The notes under the pieces are model-generated. The model ran no database searches and was not told where the DNA came from. It saw only the letters and a list, made by a program, of their open reading frames with translations. Position numbers and translations under genes: made by a program. Source: Chimonanthus salicifolius (Eukaryota; Streptophyta; Magnoliopsida; Laurales; Calycanthaceae). Taken from it: a DNA stretch of 64,000 nt. Each line of letters begins with the position of its first letter. Position 1 is the stretch's first letter. Of this stretch, positions 39,001 to 51,000 are shown piece after piece. The stretch spans positions 52,013,214 to 52,077,213 of the forward strand of contig CM023537.1 of assembly GCA_013350335.1 (NCBI GenBank). The letters are read 5' to 3'.

Positions 39001-42000
39001 CACACTTATGACAGTAAGAAGTATATGGTGGCAAATATATATATGCCTTTGGGTCCGATTTTAACAAAGGTTTACTGGATAAGGCCAGTCTCTGGTCCAA
39101 ATATGACTGGATAGGTTCTTTGGCACTTGGTATCTGACATCTTGGGTAACAAAAGTCATCCAAGAGTGGAGATCACTCTAATATGAGGTGTTTTGATCCA
39201 GTTGATACATTTGAAAAGTGGACCTCAAATTTCAGATTTGCCATCCATCCCCCATCCGTCAACCCATCCATCCATGGATTTTTAGACCCTTGAAAATTCA
39301 TGGTTTTTCAAATCCATTAGCTCATATTGATTTTTCACATGCAACCATCATCATCTTCATCATCTAAGCCATTTATCCCATCAATCTAGGATTGTCTTTT
39401 ATATTTAGATTTAACAAATTATTTTTATGGACCGATTATCCTATCTAATGCCCAAATATGACTGGATAGGTTCTTTGGCACTTGGTATTTGACAACTTGG
39501 GTAACAAAAGTCATCCAAGAGTGGAGATCACTCTAATATGAGGTGTTTTGATCCGGTTGATACATTTGAAAAGTGGACTTCAAATTTCAGATATACCATC
39601 CATCTTCATCCGTCAATCCATCCATCCATGGATTTTTAGACCCTTGAAAATTCATGATTTTTTCAAATCCATTAGCTTAGATTGATTTTTCACATTCAAC
39701 CATCATCATCTTCATCATCTAAGCCATTTATCCCATTAATCTGGGATTGGCTTTTATAATTAGATTTGACAAATTATGTTCATGGACCAACTACCCTATT
39801 TTGACACCCATGGGACTTGAACCCACAACCTCTAGGCTATAACACTATAACAATGAGCTTTAACCAGTTATGCTATAGGTTCTTGTTTTGATTTTTCACA
39901 TCAATATCATATGAGGTGTTTTTATCCAGTTGATACATTTGAAAAGTGGACTTCAAATTTCAGATTTGCCATCCATCTCCATCCGTCAATCCATCCATCC
40001 ATGGATTTTTAGACCCTTGAAAATTCATGGTTTTTTCAAATCCGTTAGCTTAGATTGATTTGTCACATGCAACCATCATCATCTTCATCATCTAAGCCAT
40101 TTATCCCATTAATCTGCGATTGGCTTTTATATTTAGATTTGACAAATTATGTTCATGGACCGACTACCCCATTTTGATACCCATGGGACTTGAACCCACA
40201 ACCTCTAGGCTATAACACTATAACAATGAGCTTTAACCAGTTATGCTATAGGTTCTTGTTTTGATTTTTCACATTAATATCATATGGAAAATACCTTTCA
40301 AATGGACCTCACTCAAGTGGCCCCATAGTGCATGTGTGGCTTCATGCAGGTGAAACCTATTACACGTGTCCTCCAAGATGTAATAAGTCATGGTAGCATG
40401 TAAGGAAATTTCACATTTGGGCTCTATCACTCAGGTATTACTAAAAAAGGCAATCTATCATGTGGGCCCTAAGCTTTTGCTTAGGACATCTTGGAGTGTA
40501 TATCAAATGTGCATATCATGGCCTAATCATCCCTCTCCCCTCGTACCTACCATATTCCATCATAATTGAATCCTTACTCAATTTTACCCTAATTTGAGTT
40601 GAAAACCTATTGATCTAACCCTATGAATTTCCACTGTTGGATAAAATTGCATCTAATCTTAAAAAGTATGATTTCACTTATTTAAGTCTTTGTAATCAAC
40701 CCATCCAAACGGGCCTAGTTGGCCCAACAATTTGAGCGCGCGCCCATTTGGTCTTGACTAATGCAACTAATAATAGTCAAATGCAATGACTATTGCTAAA
40801 ATAGGTTTCTCTTAAAAGATCGCGTGTCACAACAGTATTGATAATGTTCATACTATTATTTCACAATGGTAGTACTAACGGGTGTTTTTTTTTTTGTGGG
40901 GGGTGCAGAATTCCTATAACTATAGGTGTATCCATTCCAATGAAAGCAACTTTTTTCATTACTTATATCATGGTTGATGGGTGGGCTGGAATTGCTGGGG
41001 AGATTTTAAGGTTGAAGCCATTGATAATCTATCATTTGAAGAATCTTTTCTTAGTGAAGACTGAAAAAGATAGGGAGGAGGCTATGGATCCAGGAAGCAT
41101 TGGTTTTGACTCTGCAGAACCACAAATACAATTGTATTTCTTGCTTGGGCTTGTTTATGCTGTGGTGACACCCATTCTACTACCTTTCATAGTCATATTT
41201 TTCGGCTTGGCATTTGTTGTATTCAGGCATCAGGTAAATGATTAGACAATTTTTTTAGTATAATGATATTTATTCTCTGGAGTACATTCATTGAAGAATT
41301 ATATGATCCTAAGTCAAGAATTTGCACTGTTCCTTAAACCTTTAATTTGTACAGTATGAGATTCATGATTTTTAGGTTCAGACTTGACACAATGATCCTC
41401 CTTTAAGATGTAGGTGTTAAGGTAGACCATTTTTACAACAAAGAGCTGAGCTCTTCATTTTTTTCCTCACTTGAGTGTGAGCCCCCTTTTCCAGATGTAC
41501 TTGAATTGAGCCATTAACTATCCTTTTGAACATTGTTGATGTATGATCTGACTGTTCCATCAGAACTATTCTTAGTTATCGTTCAACAGTTTGGATCATT
41601 AAAATATGACCTCATTTGTAATTACCCAATTTCAGTGCCAGTCCTCTGAATGAGCAACAGCAGTATATATTTCCATAGTTTGCTAGCTTGATTTGCAAGT
41701 TGGTCTTATTTTTGGACATACATTCCAGTGTATGATCCATACAGCCAATAATTCTAAGGGAAAACAAGAATATAAAAAAGAGTGCATACACCCACTGTAG
41801 GGGTATGCAGTGAACACAAAGGGGGTATGTGGTGTGTACACCACAGCCCATTTGGACTGATCAGATGGCAAGTCAGGCTAGAGTTTTTACCTATTTCCTA
41901 TATACATTCTTTTTTTAATATTCTGTTTTGGTAGAAGAGATCCTCTATATATGTGAGGGAGGCTTGCACATGCCACAGGGATTAGTCGGGTGCTTTAAGT

Positions 42001-43597
42001 CATTATTTCTTTCTGGAAGGAATTTTCCTGTGAAATTTCACCATATTTTTGTGAGATGCATGTGGACAGATCTCTTGGTTTCTAATGGTAGTTCTCTTGT
42101 GATGCATAGATCATAAATGTCTACAATCAAGAATATGAGAGCAGTGCAGCATTCTGGCCAGATGTTCATGGTCGTATTATTACCGCAATGGTAATCTCAC
42201 AACTACTACTGATGGGCTTATTAAGTACAAAAGGGGCTGCTCAGGCAACACCTTTGCTCATTGCTCTGCCAGTGTTGACCATATGGTTCCACAGATTCTG
42301 CAAAGGGCGATTCGAATCTGCATTTGTTAAATTTCCATTGGAGGTTTGTTTGAACTTGCAAACTGTTTTGTAATTTGCAATTTGGTTCTAGATAACATCT
42401 AATTTTCAGCTGAAAGATCAATTTAATTCTTCAACATTTTCAAAAAACCAAATAAGTATAGGTCTTAATTTGCATATAGATTTTTTATTTAAAAAAATGA
42501 AAAAGAAAAATGTAGGTTAAGTCAGAAATCATCTTAAACTAATAATTTAAAAAGAAAAATCTTTTAGGTTTAAAAAAACGAAAACCCAAAATCTGATTTT
42601 TTTTCCCCAACATTTGATTTTTTTTTAGGCCTTAAAAAGTGAAATCCAAAATTTGATTGTTTTGGGTTTTAAAAAATGAAAACCCAAAATTTGGTTTCTT
42701 TAGGCTTTGAAAAATCAAATCCAAAATTTATTTTTGGGTTTTAAAAAATGAAAAACCAAAAAGATTTTTTTAAAAAGTTTTCAGAAACAAAAGGCCAAAG
42801 TCTATGGATACCTCTCTGGTTTTTTAGTTTTTAAATAATAGACCCAAAAATTTTGAGTCCACAGTTTTCTGATTTAAAAAAAATGTAAAAATCAAAATTG
42901 TTTTTTTTTTTTTTTAAAAAGGCTACAAGACTAAGAAAAAAACCTGGAACGAGTTCGCAGAGGTTGAGTTGTGTGAGATTCCAATGCAAAATCAGGGTGT
43001 TTGGCTATCACGTAGATGTCGCAGATCTGCGAGATTGCGTGGTGAAAATAATTTTATGTATATATATTTTTGAGTCATTGCATATATATATAATTGAGAA
43101 GAGAAGGAACTTTTCCTCTTTAAATGTATCTTCTTTTACTGGGGGATGAAAAATGTACAATTTTATTTTTCTTTTTCTTTTTGAAAGATAAATTGTTAAA
43201 CCAGATGGGCATAAAAGAAGAGAGTCTCTCTATCTTCTGCAACATATTGTCTGATTAGCTTTATTAACATTATATTCATGAAATGTGCTATCATTTGCCT
43301 GATGTTTTTGTTCTCTGTTGAAACTATATCCAGGAAGCGATGAGGAAAGATACACTGGAGCGAGCAAAGGAGCCAAATCTTAATCTGAAATCGTACCTAC
43401 AAAATGCATATATACACCCTGTATTCAAAGGCGGAGAAGATGATGACAGTTCAGTCCATGAAGAGGTGGAGCAGGAGAGTGTTTTGGTTCCCACAAAGCG
43501 ACAATCTCGTAGGAACACACCTTTGGCCAGCAAATATGGTGGATCATCATCACCCTCCTCCCTACCTGATGGTTCAGTCACAACACTAATCAGTTAG
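24048..43597 (+). CDS. OSCA/CSC1-like hyperosmolality- or mechanically gated cation channel
   Basis: Eleven exons join in frame to 774 aa: 24048-24361, 24809-24964, 25625-25760, 27899-28000, 33173-33298, 33400-33480, 37053-37393, 38716-38961, 40909-41233, 42110-42343, 43334-43597; all introns are GT...AG. The family forms dimeric Ca2+-permeable channels gated by osmotic or membrane tension, mostly at the plasma membrane. Visible features: N-terminal membrane segment (about residues 5-27, [15 protein letters not shown]), further segments near 105-125 and 158-180, a cytosolic RNA-recognition-like loop (about 200-350), then the pore region with [10 protein letters not shown] (353), [61 protein letters not shown] and [16 protein letters not shown], and the acidic Ser-rich tail [10 protein letters not shown]. 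Length is usual for the OSCA1 clade. Introns 3, 4 and 6 are long (2.1, 5.2 and 3.6 kb) and full of repeats. The reading frame has no lesion. Confidence 0.95.
24616..24867 (+). repeat. Tandem duplication copying the exon 2 splice acceptor and 5' coding part
   Basis: A unit of about 124-128 bp starting GGATTGCAT is present at 24616 and again at 24740. Each has TTCGTACTAGATGATTAACA, a branch/acceptor region ending GCAG, and the start of coding exon 2 (GCTTAAAATCTTTGTTCCTA). The true acceptor is at 24808; the copied one is at 24684. The upstream copy lacks 4 bases (ACTG) after TTCACTAT and runs into TGA in frame, so use of the first acceptor would truncate the protein. Confidence 0.9.
26895..27365 (-). 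mobile_element. LINE 3' end with RNase H domain remnant, in OSCA intron 3
   Basis: Read on the minus strand this gives [12 protein letters not shown], then [20 protein letters not shown], then [17 protein letters not shown]. These are the successive motifs of the RNase H domain at the end of plant L1-type LINEs. It is broken by stop codons and ends in an A-tail, seen as the T run at about 26899-26912. A second poly-T-headed block at 25911-26180 may be another LINE tail. Confidence 0.8.
28684..28783. repeat. Perfect-looking 50-bp tandem duplication in OSCA intron 4
   Basis: GGATACGATTCGTTATAATA and the following sequence through GATGTGTTAGATT occurs twice, head to tail, with no difference I can see. 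Confidence 0.9.
29041..29399. repeat. Tandem repeat, period about 149 bp, two to three copies
   Basis: The blocks GAGGGAGAGGGGACTAAGCA, CTTTGGTTTAGTGGGG, GCACGGCCCCATGTCCTACA and TATTCTATATCAATATCGG recur in order (first copy from 29102, second from 29251). A partial copy of the TTCCATTTATTCT block lies at both ends. Confidence 0.85.
29760..29901 (+). repeat. LINE-type 3' tail in OSCA intron 4
   Basis: A T/G-rich stretch ending TCTGTTAATATATGAACC and then a run of A, the usual look of a plant L1 3' UTR and poly(A). A similar ending, CTATCAATAAAACAACAATC followed by an A run, lies at 32640-32732. No coding part is left in either. Confidence 0.45.
30996..31249. repeat. Tandem duplication, period about 127 bp
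   Basis: TTCTTTACAATTTTCCTGTA and the sequence through GAAAATTTTCTTAAATGG is repeated head to tail (30996 and 31123) with almost no differences. Confidence 0.9.
31533..31806. repeat. Tandem duplication, period about 137 bp
   Basis: AAGTCATATAGCATGATTCC through TTTTATTCAAAATCAA occurs at 31533 and 31670 with two or three substitutions. Confidence 0.9.
31871..31992. repeat. Tandem duplication, period about 61 bp
   Basis: ATTGAAAAATAGACTGGATA through TTAGCTCAAAATTCAATT occurs twice. An inverted echo (ATTGAATTTTGAGCTAAAAT) follows at 32053, so this part could fold back. Confidence 0.85.
34112..34192. repeat. TC/CT-rich microsatellite in OSCA intron 6
   Basis: Repeated TCTCTC runs interrupted by TATTTT and TATGTT words, directly visible. 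Confidence 0.85.
34933..35321 (-). mobile_element. TRIM (miniature LTR retrotransposon) in OSCA intron 6
   Basis: Two direct repeats of exactly 141 bp, each starting TGTTAGAAA and ending CTTCACA, lie at 34933-35073 and 35181-35321. They flank only 107 bp of interior. Beside the right repeat the plus strand reads GCTCTGATAAGA, whose inverse (TCTTATCAGAGC) is a mutated initiator tRNA-Met primer site, so the element is on the minus strand. The flanks CAAGT (34928-34932) and CAAGC (35322-35326) match at 4 of 5 positions. The interior has no coding capacity. The LTRs differ at roughly one position in eight by eye, so the insertion is old. Confidence 0.85.
39802..39880 (-). repeat. tRNA-like (SINE-head-like) sequence, copy 1
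   Basis: On the minus strand it carries an A-box-like TAGCATAACTGGTTAAAGC followed about 35 bases later by a B-box GGTTCAAGTCC in a T-arm-like context (GTGGGTTCAAGTCCCAT). The anticodon arm is not convincing, so I do not call it a working tRNA gene. It resembles the pol III head of a tRNA-derived SINE. Confidence 0.55.
40175..40253 (-). repeat. tRNA-like (SINE-head-like) sequence, copy 2
   Basis: Nearly identical to the copy at 39802-39880, with the same A- and B-box-like motifs. It is carried by the next unit of the tandem array, so it arose by duplication and not by a second insertion. Confidence 0.55.
42480..42870. repeat. Degenerate minisatellite in OSCA intron 10
   Basis: Repeated units of the form AAAAAATGAAAACCCAAAAT followed by TTGATTTTTT and a GGTTTTAAA word, about 40-55 bp each, with alternating strand symmetry. 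Non-coding. Confidence 0.6.
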
Positions 43598-44080
43598 GAT
43601 TGTATTTTATTTCATTTTTTTGTACTTCTGTCTCTGTACATTACGCTTTTGTTAAGTTTGGCATGAGAGAGAATTTGTGTCAAGAGGTTGGGAGCGAAAA
43701 TCATGTTGTGACAGTAGCCTTCAACTCAGGCAACTTGAGGAGTTGATCTTAGTGAGATGTAGAATTTTGTTTATATCTTTCCCTTCACTTTTTGAAGGCA
43801 CCACGAGGCCGGACTTTCTAGAACCTCATCTCTGAAGGCTACTTGTGGCTGGTGGTCATGGATGTTGGGATTGCAGTTCACTACTTCCCTTGTCTTTTGC
43901 TGCTCCATCGGCAATCATCTCATCTGAAGTTCCTCTTTGGTTCTGGAGCTTGATTGGGACATGTATTATAGGGACTCTAAGGTGCCTCTTTTGTGACAAT
44001 TATGAGCCTGATGCCTGAAGGTTTGCATTGTACTTAAGTGTGTTTTTTTTTAATTAAGCTTCAATATACAAGCTGTTTAC
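43598..44080 (+). other. Probable 3' UTR of the OSCA-like gene
   Basis: T-rich sequence after the TAG stop at 43595-43597. No canonical AATAAA was found; the AATTAAGCTTCAATAT region near 44050-44070 could serve. The extent is inferred. Confidence 0.35.
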
Positions 44081-47000
44081 AGAATTATCAAAACTTGCAG
44101 TTGCTCTTAACTTTTGCATGAGATTGAGAATCACAAATGTTTCTTTTGTCCAATCTGATTCCCCATTCGACTTTGCAAAGCCATGAACTTTAGTCTTAAT
44201 TCTCTGACCCTGTTGTTGGACACAACAGACAAAGAAATCATATGCAATTCCAATTTGAATGATCTAATAAGGGGCATTTTTGACGTTTGCAGGTAGATAT
44301 TTATCATTTGCTGTTTTTTGGATTGCAAGAAGTTTCGAAGTAGATTTCAAATGAAGTGCAGTTTGGAAAATGCACCAGTAGATGACATGCAACCTGATCT
44401 TCTACATGCCTGTTGTGTAGTTGCATTCATTATCCATTCCTGTCTTTGATAACATGGGTATTCTCACTCTACATTGGAGATGAGACTACACTACAAAAAT
44501 ATTCATTTCCGTGGTTCTTCCACGGCGCAAAACTAAGGGTAATTTATCCATTGTAAATGCATGATTGATGCCTTTCATCCAGAACTTTGAATTTGGGAGC
44601 CGTACTGGATTGGAACTTAGAAAACAAGCGGATATAGTGATATCAACATGATAGATGCAGATTCAAATCAATCTAGAGCAGAACTACAACATGCCTCAGG
44701 ATGTTTTTCGTGCCCGGGAACAAGAGTCTCTGGTGGAGCAACAAATCTAAGTCGTTAAAATTCGATTCAGCCTTTTATAATGTTTATTTGATGCATTCTA
44801 ACTGTTGGATTGAACACGAATTCAGGATGGATAAAAACTTATTTAATAGTTTACTTTTAATTTTAAAAAATCAAGAATTAGAATCATTCAATTACTTTTT
44901 TTACATTAAGATAGCTGTCGTGATCATTTATTTGGCTTATAATCTTTTGACCATAGGATGTACTCCACCTCTATGACATGCAAAGTTAAAGCACTCAGGC
45001 ATTTCAGCACAAAATTCAATACTGTTGTGCAACCATCCATCTAGTTTTCTTTGGACTGTGGGCACCAATTTGGATTTGAACTCTTTCAAATTTAAGATGG
45101 TTGAATTGACATTAATAATTCAGTTGGTGAAAATTATAATAATGAAATTCAAATATTTGAACTGTGAGCTGAGATTCAGGTACCAATTGAAAACTTAGTA
45201 TCCTACTCTAATTATTCAATACCTTGTTAGAAGTTGACCTGTTCTTTCAAAGTTATTCTTGCATTTTACTTCATAAAAGCATGAATCCAATAGGGTCAGG
45301 GGGGGTTGGGAAGAGAGAGAAAGATATTGAGTATATGGCAAAAAAGTTTTAAAGAGACATTGTCTAAGTGGATTTAATACTAGACTTTCTTTTAAATGGG
45401 TCATGGATCTTATTTAAGTTACCCTAATGAGTGAAGGGTCCAATACATGGGTGAGGTGAGTTTAGAAGATATTTTCAAGATGATATTTTTTAAAAAAAAA
45501 TAGATCTATTGAATTTAAAAAGCTTTAAAAAATTAATATTTTACATTTTAATCCTAGAGTTCCATTGAGCGGTTACTTTATCTAATATTAGTAAATATAC
45601 ATGTTGTATTGGACACGAGTGGATTTTCCCCCTCTTTTGTTTTTATGCATTTTAAAAGGTAATTTATCTTTTAGTTAATTACACTTGAGTGGCAATTATT
45701 ATTGGAACCTTGTACGATAGTTGGGCATCCAATCATATGGTGAGAGGTCATCATTTTGTGGATGTTGATTACACATTGTTATGAGTTTATATCTTTTCTA
45801 TGACTCAAGTTAACTTTATTTAAGGGATAGATCTGAATTAAGTAGATGATTATTCTTAAATAATTCAATCTAACTCAACTCATTTATTAAAAATTTGATC
45901 AAACGTAACTCTTGTCAAACCAGATCCACTTGTTAAATGGGTTGATCCAATCTATACATGACCTAAATTAGGACTATAGCTTTGGTGGGTTAAATCGAGT
46001 TTTGGGCCAAAGCTAAGCTAGGGCTTGAATTGTTATTAAAGGGCTTGAGCTTAGACTTGATTCGTTCAAACTTGAGCTAAGATTGATTTGTATTTATTAG
46101 AGAATCAACTCGATTTCAAATTCAAAATGCATATGCAGGCTTTTATGCTCAAGCTTTTTGGTACTATAATGAATTTTTATGCTATTAATAAAAATATAAA
46201 TTATGTTCGATTTTGATTTGAGCATTAATATTTTTAAATTATATACGATTTTGATTCGAAAACTGGTATTTTTATTTACATCGAACATTGACTCATGAGA
46301 AAATGATTTTTTCTTACTTTTTCCATTTCACCCCTCCACAATCATTCACTAATAATAATTTTTCTCGCAAGAAAATTTCATTGTTAAATGATAAGATCGG
46401 GAAAACATGAACAAATGCCATGATATATTACATAAATTTTATACTTTTTGCAAAATATAAGTTAAATAAATTATGAATCTAAAATGTGACTCAAATTTGA
46501 ATGTTTTAGGCCAATCGTGGACCGATTGGCCTTCTTGCATTAGGCTCAACTTGAGTCTAATTCAACCCAAAATTGAACTTTCTTTGATTTTTTCTTGCAA
46601 ACTTAAGTTAGGCCCAACTTAGATTGTCTATAACCAACGTAATTTAGTAAATGAGATAATCCGAGTGAACTACTTGACAAAGCTTAAAAGAGATGAGATA
46701 ACCTTTTTGGCCCTTTATTAAATGGTTACTCGACTCTACTCGACTCCCACCTATTCAAACCATTTATTAAACTGAATCAATTTAAAATGTTTCGTTCATT
46801 AAAAGAGTTTCATCTAACTAGAATAATTCTAAATGGGTTAATTCAACCCATAAATGAGTTGACCTGACTTGGTTTCCTTACGAAATTTAAATGATCATTT
46901 GTTAAATGATAGACTCAATTCATGAATTTAATACCGACCTATGTCAACTCGTTTATTAAGGGTGTTAAATCCTAGCTAACTTGACTGTTTATCAACCAAA

Positions 47001-47760
47001 TTTTTCCTATGTAGAATAGTGAGAAGCAAACATAGGCGAATTTCTACAGAGTCCTTTTTTAAGAAAATTTATCCATAGAAATTCATTTTTCATTGGATCA
47101 ATCAATTTATTCTTAGTTTGATCAAATTAATTTATTTAATAAATGAATCAAGTTGAGTCAACTCATTTAATCTTACTCCAATTGTATTAAACCGTTCAGT
47201 CAGATATGCATATTTTGAAGGTATTCATTAGTCACTGAGTTATGTCCCTAGGTGATCTTAATAAATTTCCCATGAAAACATTTTTTTCATGAATCGTGAA
47301 TAGAAAATTTTTTAACTAAAAGAAAGTAGAGATTTTTTTTTTTTTAAAAAAGGGCGTCCGGGAGGAGTTACGAGGAGAATAAGCGTTGTAGAAGAAGATT
47401 TTCATTTGGAAGAGAAAGGGTTTTCAGGCTCCAAGAGGAAAGGGGTGATTTGGGGTTGTTCTAGTATGAAGGGTATTGTATAGTACTTTTTATTTTCTAT
47501 GATCTTATTTTATTTTAATAAAATTTTACAACCATTTAAAAAAAAGAATTTTTTAACTATTTTCTAAAGATAATTGGCTCTAAGAATCTATATTCTTAAA
47601 AAAATTGCAAATAAATATAAAAAATCTCATTTTTAAAAGAATTAAAATTTTCAAAATAGATAATAAACTTTGCAAACAATCCTTTCCCTTTAAAGTTTCA
47701 TATTTTTAGTATCCATTTCCTTCCCTAACTTCGAACGAGCCAAATCTGTGGACCATGCCC
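44081..47760. other. Intergenic DNA between the OSCA and DUF1068 genes
   Basis: No coding exon recognised. 45780-47190 repeats words such as AACTCATTTATTAAA, GGGTTAATTCAACCC and TTGAGTCAACTC, probably decayed MITE or low-complexity sequence. 47470-47550 ends in an A-rich stretch after AATAAAATTTTACAACC, which may be a retroelement tail. I see nothing else. Confidence 0.4.
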
Positions 47761-48062
47761 AAAAAAAAAAACCTAGGCCAGCCCAGCCCAACTCAACTCG
47801 CTCGCTTCTACTCTCCGAGTCTTCTTAGAGTGGGTCCAATTTGGCTGAACTGTGATTCTCTCCCTTTCTGCATTTTCTTCTACTTCTCTGGCTTCCTTCT
47901 CTCTTCTAAATCAGTAGCAGTCACTAGAAGACTTCAACACTCCATCTCTTGCGCTTCTTCTTCGTTTGATACTCACTGCATCAATTTTATTTCAGAAATT
48001 ACAAGAAGAGTGAGACAGATCCACCGTTATGATTTGATTTTATTTCAGAGAGCGAGAGAGAG

Positions 48063-51000
48063 ATGGGTGGTGGTGATGGTAATGGTGCTAACTGTAATCC
48101 GAGGGTGTTGAAGGGGTTGGTGGTGGTGATAGCCATTGTTCTCGCAGCATATATCGTGGGCCCTCCTCTTTACTGGCACTTGGCTGAAGGATTGGCTGCC
48201 GTCGGCCGTGTTTCCTCTGTCTCCTCCTGCGCTCCCTGCGTCTGTGATTGTGCTTCTCAGCCCCTTCTCGCCTTGCCTCATGGTAATTCACTATCGCTCC
48301 TCCCCAATTTGTTCACCATGCAAGATCTGAATATGGGTCTCAATCTTCTTTTGATTCTGGATCCGAGATTTTTACTTGTTGAATTTGCATATGATTCAAT
48401 TGATTGCTATCATGTCGAATTTGATTTGATGGTTTAGTTCTGTTAAATTCGATCTTCCCATATGAATGATTGAGATTAAATGCTGTTGAAATGTTGAATT
48501 GATTTTAAATGGACTTGCACGTTCTATCAAGTATAAAAATTGTGGTGTACGGAAGAAAAAAAGGAAAGGAACTCAGTTTGGAAGCAATATCGAGCATCAT
48601 ATTGCTTCGCTTTCTTCATGTTGTTAAAGCTAGTTTCCAGTGGCTTGAAATTCACTGCAGAAACACGGTTGATTTTTTTTTTTCCTTTTTTAGCTTGTTC
48701 AAATGTCTATTCAACTGATCAGTTCTGTTGTCATGGTTGTTTGTTAATCATTTTTGGAACACCACATTGTGAAGCAAAATAAGCAGCCATAAAGTCTTTA
48801 CGGCTTAGCTTTCCATGACAATGCAAAGGGTGCAATTGGATAGAGTATGGAAATGCATCACATGCTATTGCTGACATGGGAGTTTCTTTCAGTTTCCAAT
48901 GTAATATCCTTGTACACATTCCATGATGATCCTGAGCAAATACTGCTCTTTTTATTCTATTTAATGGTGGGGGTGGGTGGTGGGGGAAGGGGAATGGCTT
49001 GGGTGAACCAAGTTATCCATCTTGTATGATGTCCACCTTTGTCCATGAACTTGTCTGCCATGCATTTTTAGGTACTCATTTGTGAAGTATTTTGTTCTTG
49101 GTTAGATGCTTGTAAGCTATGTGCATTTATTTGAAAATTGCAATGGTTGAAATTTTTAATTTTGTTGTAGATGCTTGTAAATTGCCAACATGCTTTCAAA
49201 GCTGCATCCCTAGAATCTGTTTTTGGTTTGCCATTTTGTAGCTTATTGCTAAAATTAATGGATACTGTTTATTTATCATATGGTTTGTTCAAATAATTAA
49301 TATTCCTGATCCCAAGCTTGTTTGGCTGTTAATTCAACCTATATCTAATGTATGTATTAATTTTCTTATAAGATTCTCAACGGAAATAAATTTCATGTTG
49401 AGCTTCCTTTGTTTATTATATGTATGTGAAGGTGTATTTAGAACTATTGGAGATGAATTGTGCATATGTTGAATTGGTAAGGTCCATTTCTGTGCATTTT
49501 TCCTGTTGTCTCGGTTGTGATCCACATTAGTCAACACCCAGTAATTTCCTTGTTTACCTTTTTTCTGTTTTTTTGCAGGGTTAAGCAACAATTCTTTTAC
49601 TGGTTAGTTTCTCAAACTTTTTCATATGGAGAAGGTGGCAGTTTTTATTAATTTGATGTGCAAATTATGTTACAGTTTTTTTTTTCATGCTTTGCTTTTT
49701 CCACCTAATAGTTTTCAGACATCACTGTTTGATATATTAATTATATTGAGGTTATTATTAATCACAACAAAGTCAGGGCCATGCAATTTATGCATTTAAA
49801 ATATTATTGCAATAAAAGGGATTACAAAGAAAATATAAAAAAAGTTGTTCAAGATCCTTATACCACACACCCTCAACCACCTCACCCCCAATACAAAACC
49901 CTCACATAACATGTCAATGAATTAACACCCATGGAAGTCAGCATTGATACTGAGTACAAAACCTCAACAACTGCTCTCTCTCTCTACTCCCTATTTACCA
50001 AGGAAATCAGCCATCTGTTAGCAGATCTTCTGACATGATTAAAAGAAACATCAATTCCATCATGGAGCACAAGTCCTTTATCTCCTTCTCAATCAAAATC
50101 AACCTCCAAGGGGTCTCTTTTGCCCACTGGTACATTGGATTGCATTCACCAAGTCCCCTCAATGAGGAGCTGACAAACCCTATGCCTCTCCTAGATGGAT
50201 GGAGCCTTATGTATCCCTGACAACTCCACTTTATTTGACTCCTCAATGCCCACCGCCTCAAAGAAAAAAGCAATTAAAGCCCCTCCAAGTCATGCACTAC
50301 TCCGTCAATGCCAACAAGTCTTGGCTTGCCTTTCACTACTCCACCACATTGATGATGATCCAACCCGATGGCAGTGGTTCCCAAACTATCCTAGGCTTAC
50401 TCTCCTTGGGGGTATCCCTCATACATCCTTCCCAAGATACTAGGAGGTCTGATAGTTACAACCCTTTACAGTTCTTTCTTATGTCCAACCAAGTGTAAAG
50501 TCTCTAGTGAGCCTTGTTAAAAATCTCATCCACTTCAGCTGCCTTATTTTTAGAAAACTATGGAGTTCCTTTCCTTCCAAATTGCCCAAAGGATAGTCGC
50601 ATGAATTGAAGTCCTCGCCACTTATACCTTTGAAAGAGCAGAAACTCTACCCTTCCAATACACTAGACAGTGAGTTTTTGAACGTCTAAGAACTCCTCAT
50701 TAGACCTAGGAACACATGCCACAACCTTTTCGTGACAATACACTGACACAAAAAAAAAAAAGATCACTGATTTCCATGGAGTGGCCACATATTACACGAG
50801 AAAGATCCGAATCCCTAACCAATATTCCTTGTCTTGATAACCCAACTCTGGTTAATATCTTGCCCTTTAGAGCACACCATACAAAAACCTGAACTCTTAG
50901 AGGAGCTAGATCCTTCCAAGCTAAAAGGCTTAAAAGAGCCAAATTTCTCTCTTGAGGATAAAGCCAATCTAACCCCTGACCTCACGATATAGTTCCCCAA

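Larger units (their letters stand above)
39097..40286. repeat. Three-copy tandem array in OSCA intron 8, period 355-371 bp
   Basis: A unit with CCAAATATGACTGGATAGG, GAGGTGTTTTGATCC, GGATTTTTAGACCCTTGAAA, CAACCATCATCATCTTCATC and AAGCCATTTATCCCAT starts at 39097 and again at 39452. A third copy beginning inside the unit starts at about 39907. The last two copies also contain the tRNA-like sequence listed separately, which the first lacks. The insertion of that sequence therefore came before the second duplication. Confidence 0.9.

Noticed and set aside
39802..40253. Functional tRNA genes
   Set aside because: A and B boxes are present, but acceptor pairing and the anticodon arm are not convincing; called tRNA-like only.
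43324..43581. Minus-strand open stretch over the last OSCA exon
   Set aside because: Antisense shadow of exon 11, which joins in frame with the rest of the channel gene.
48045..48330. Alternative-frame open stretches over DUF1068 exon 1
   Set aside because: Only the frame starting at 48063 continues through the microexon into the DUF1068 motif.
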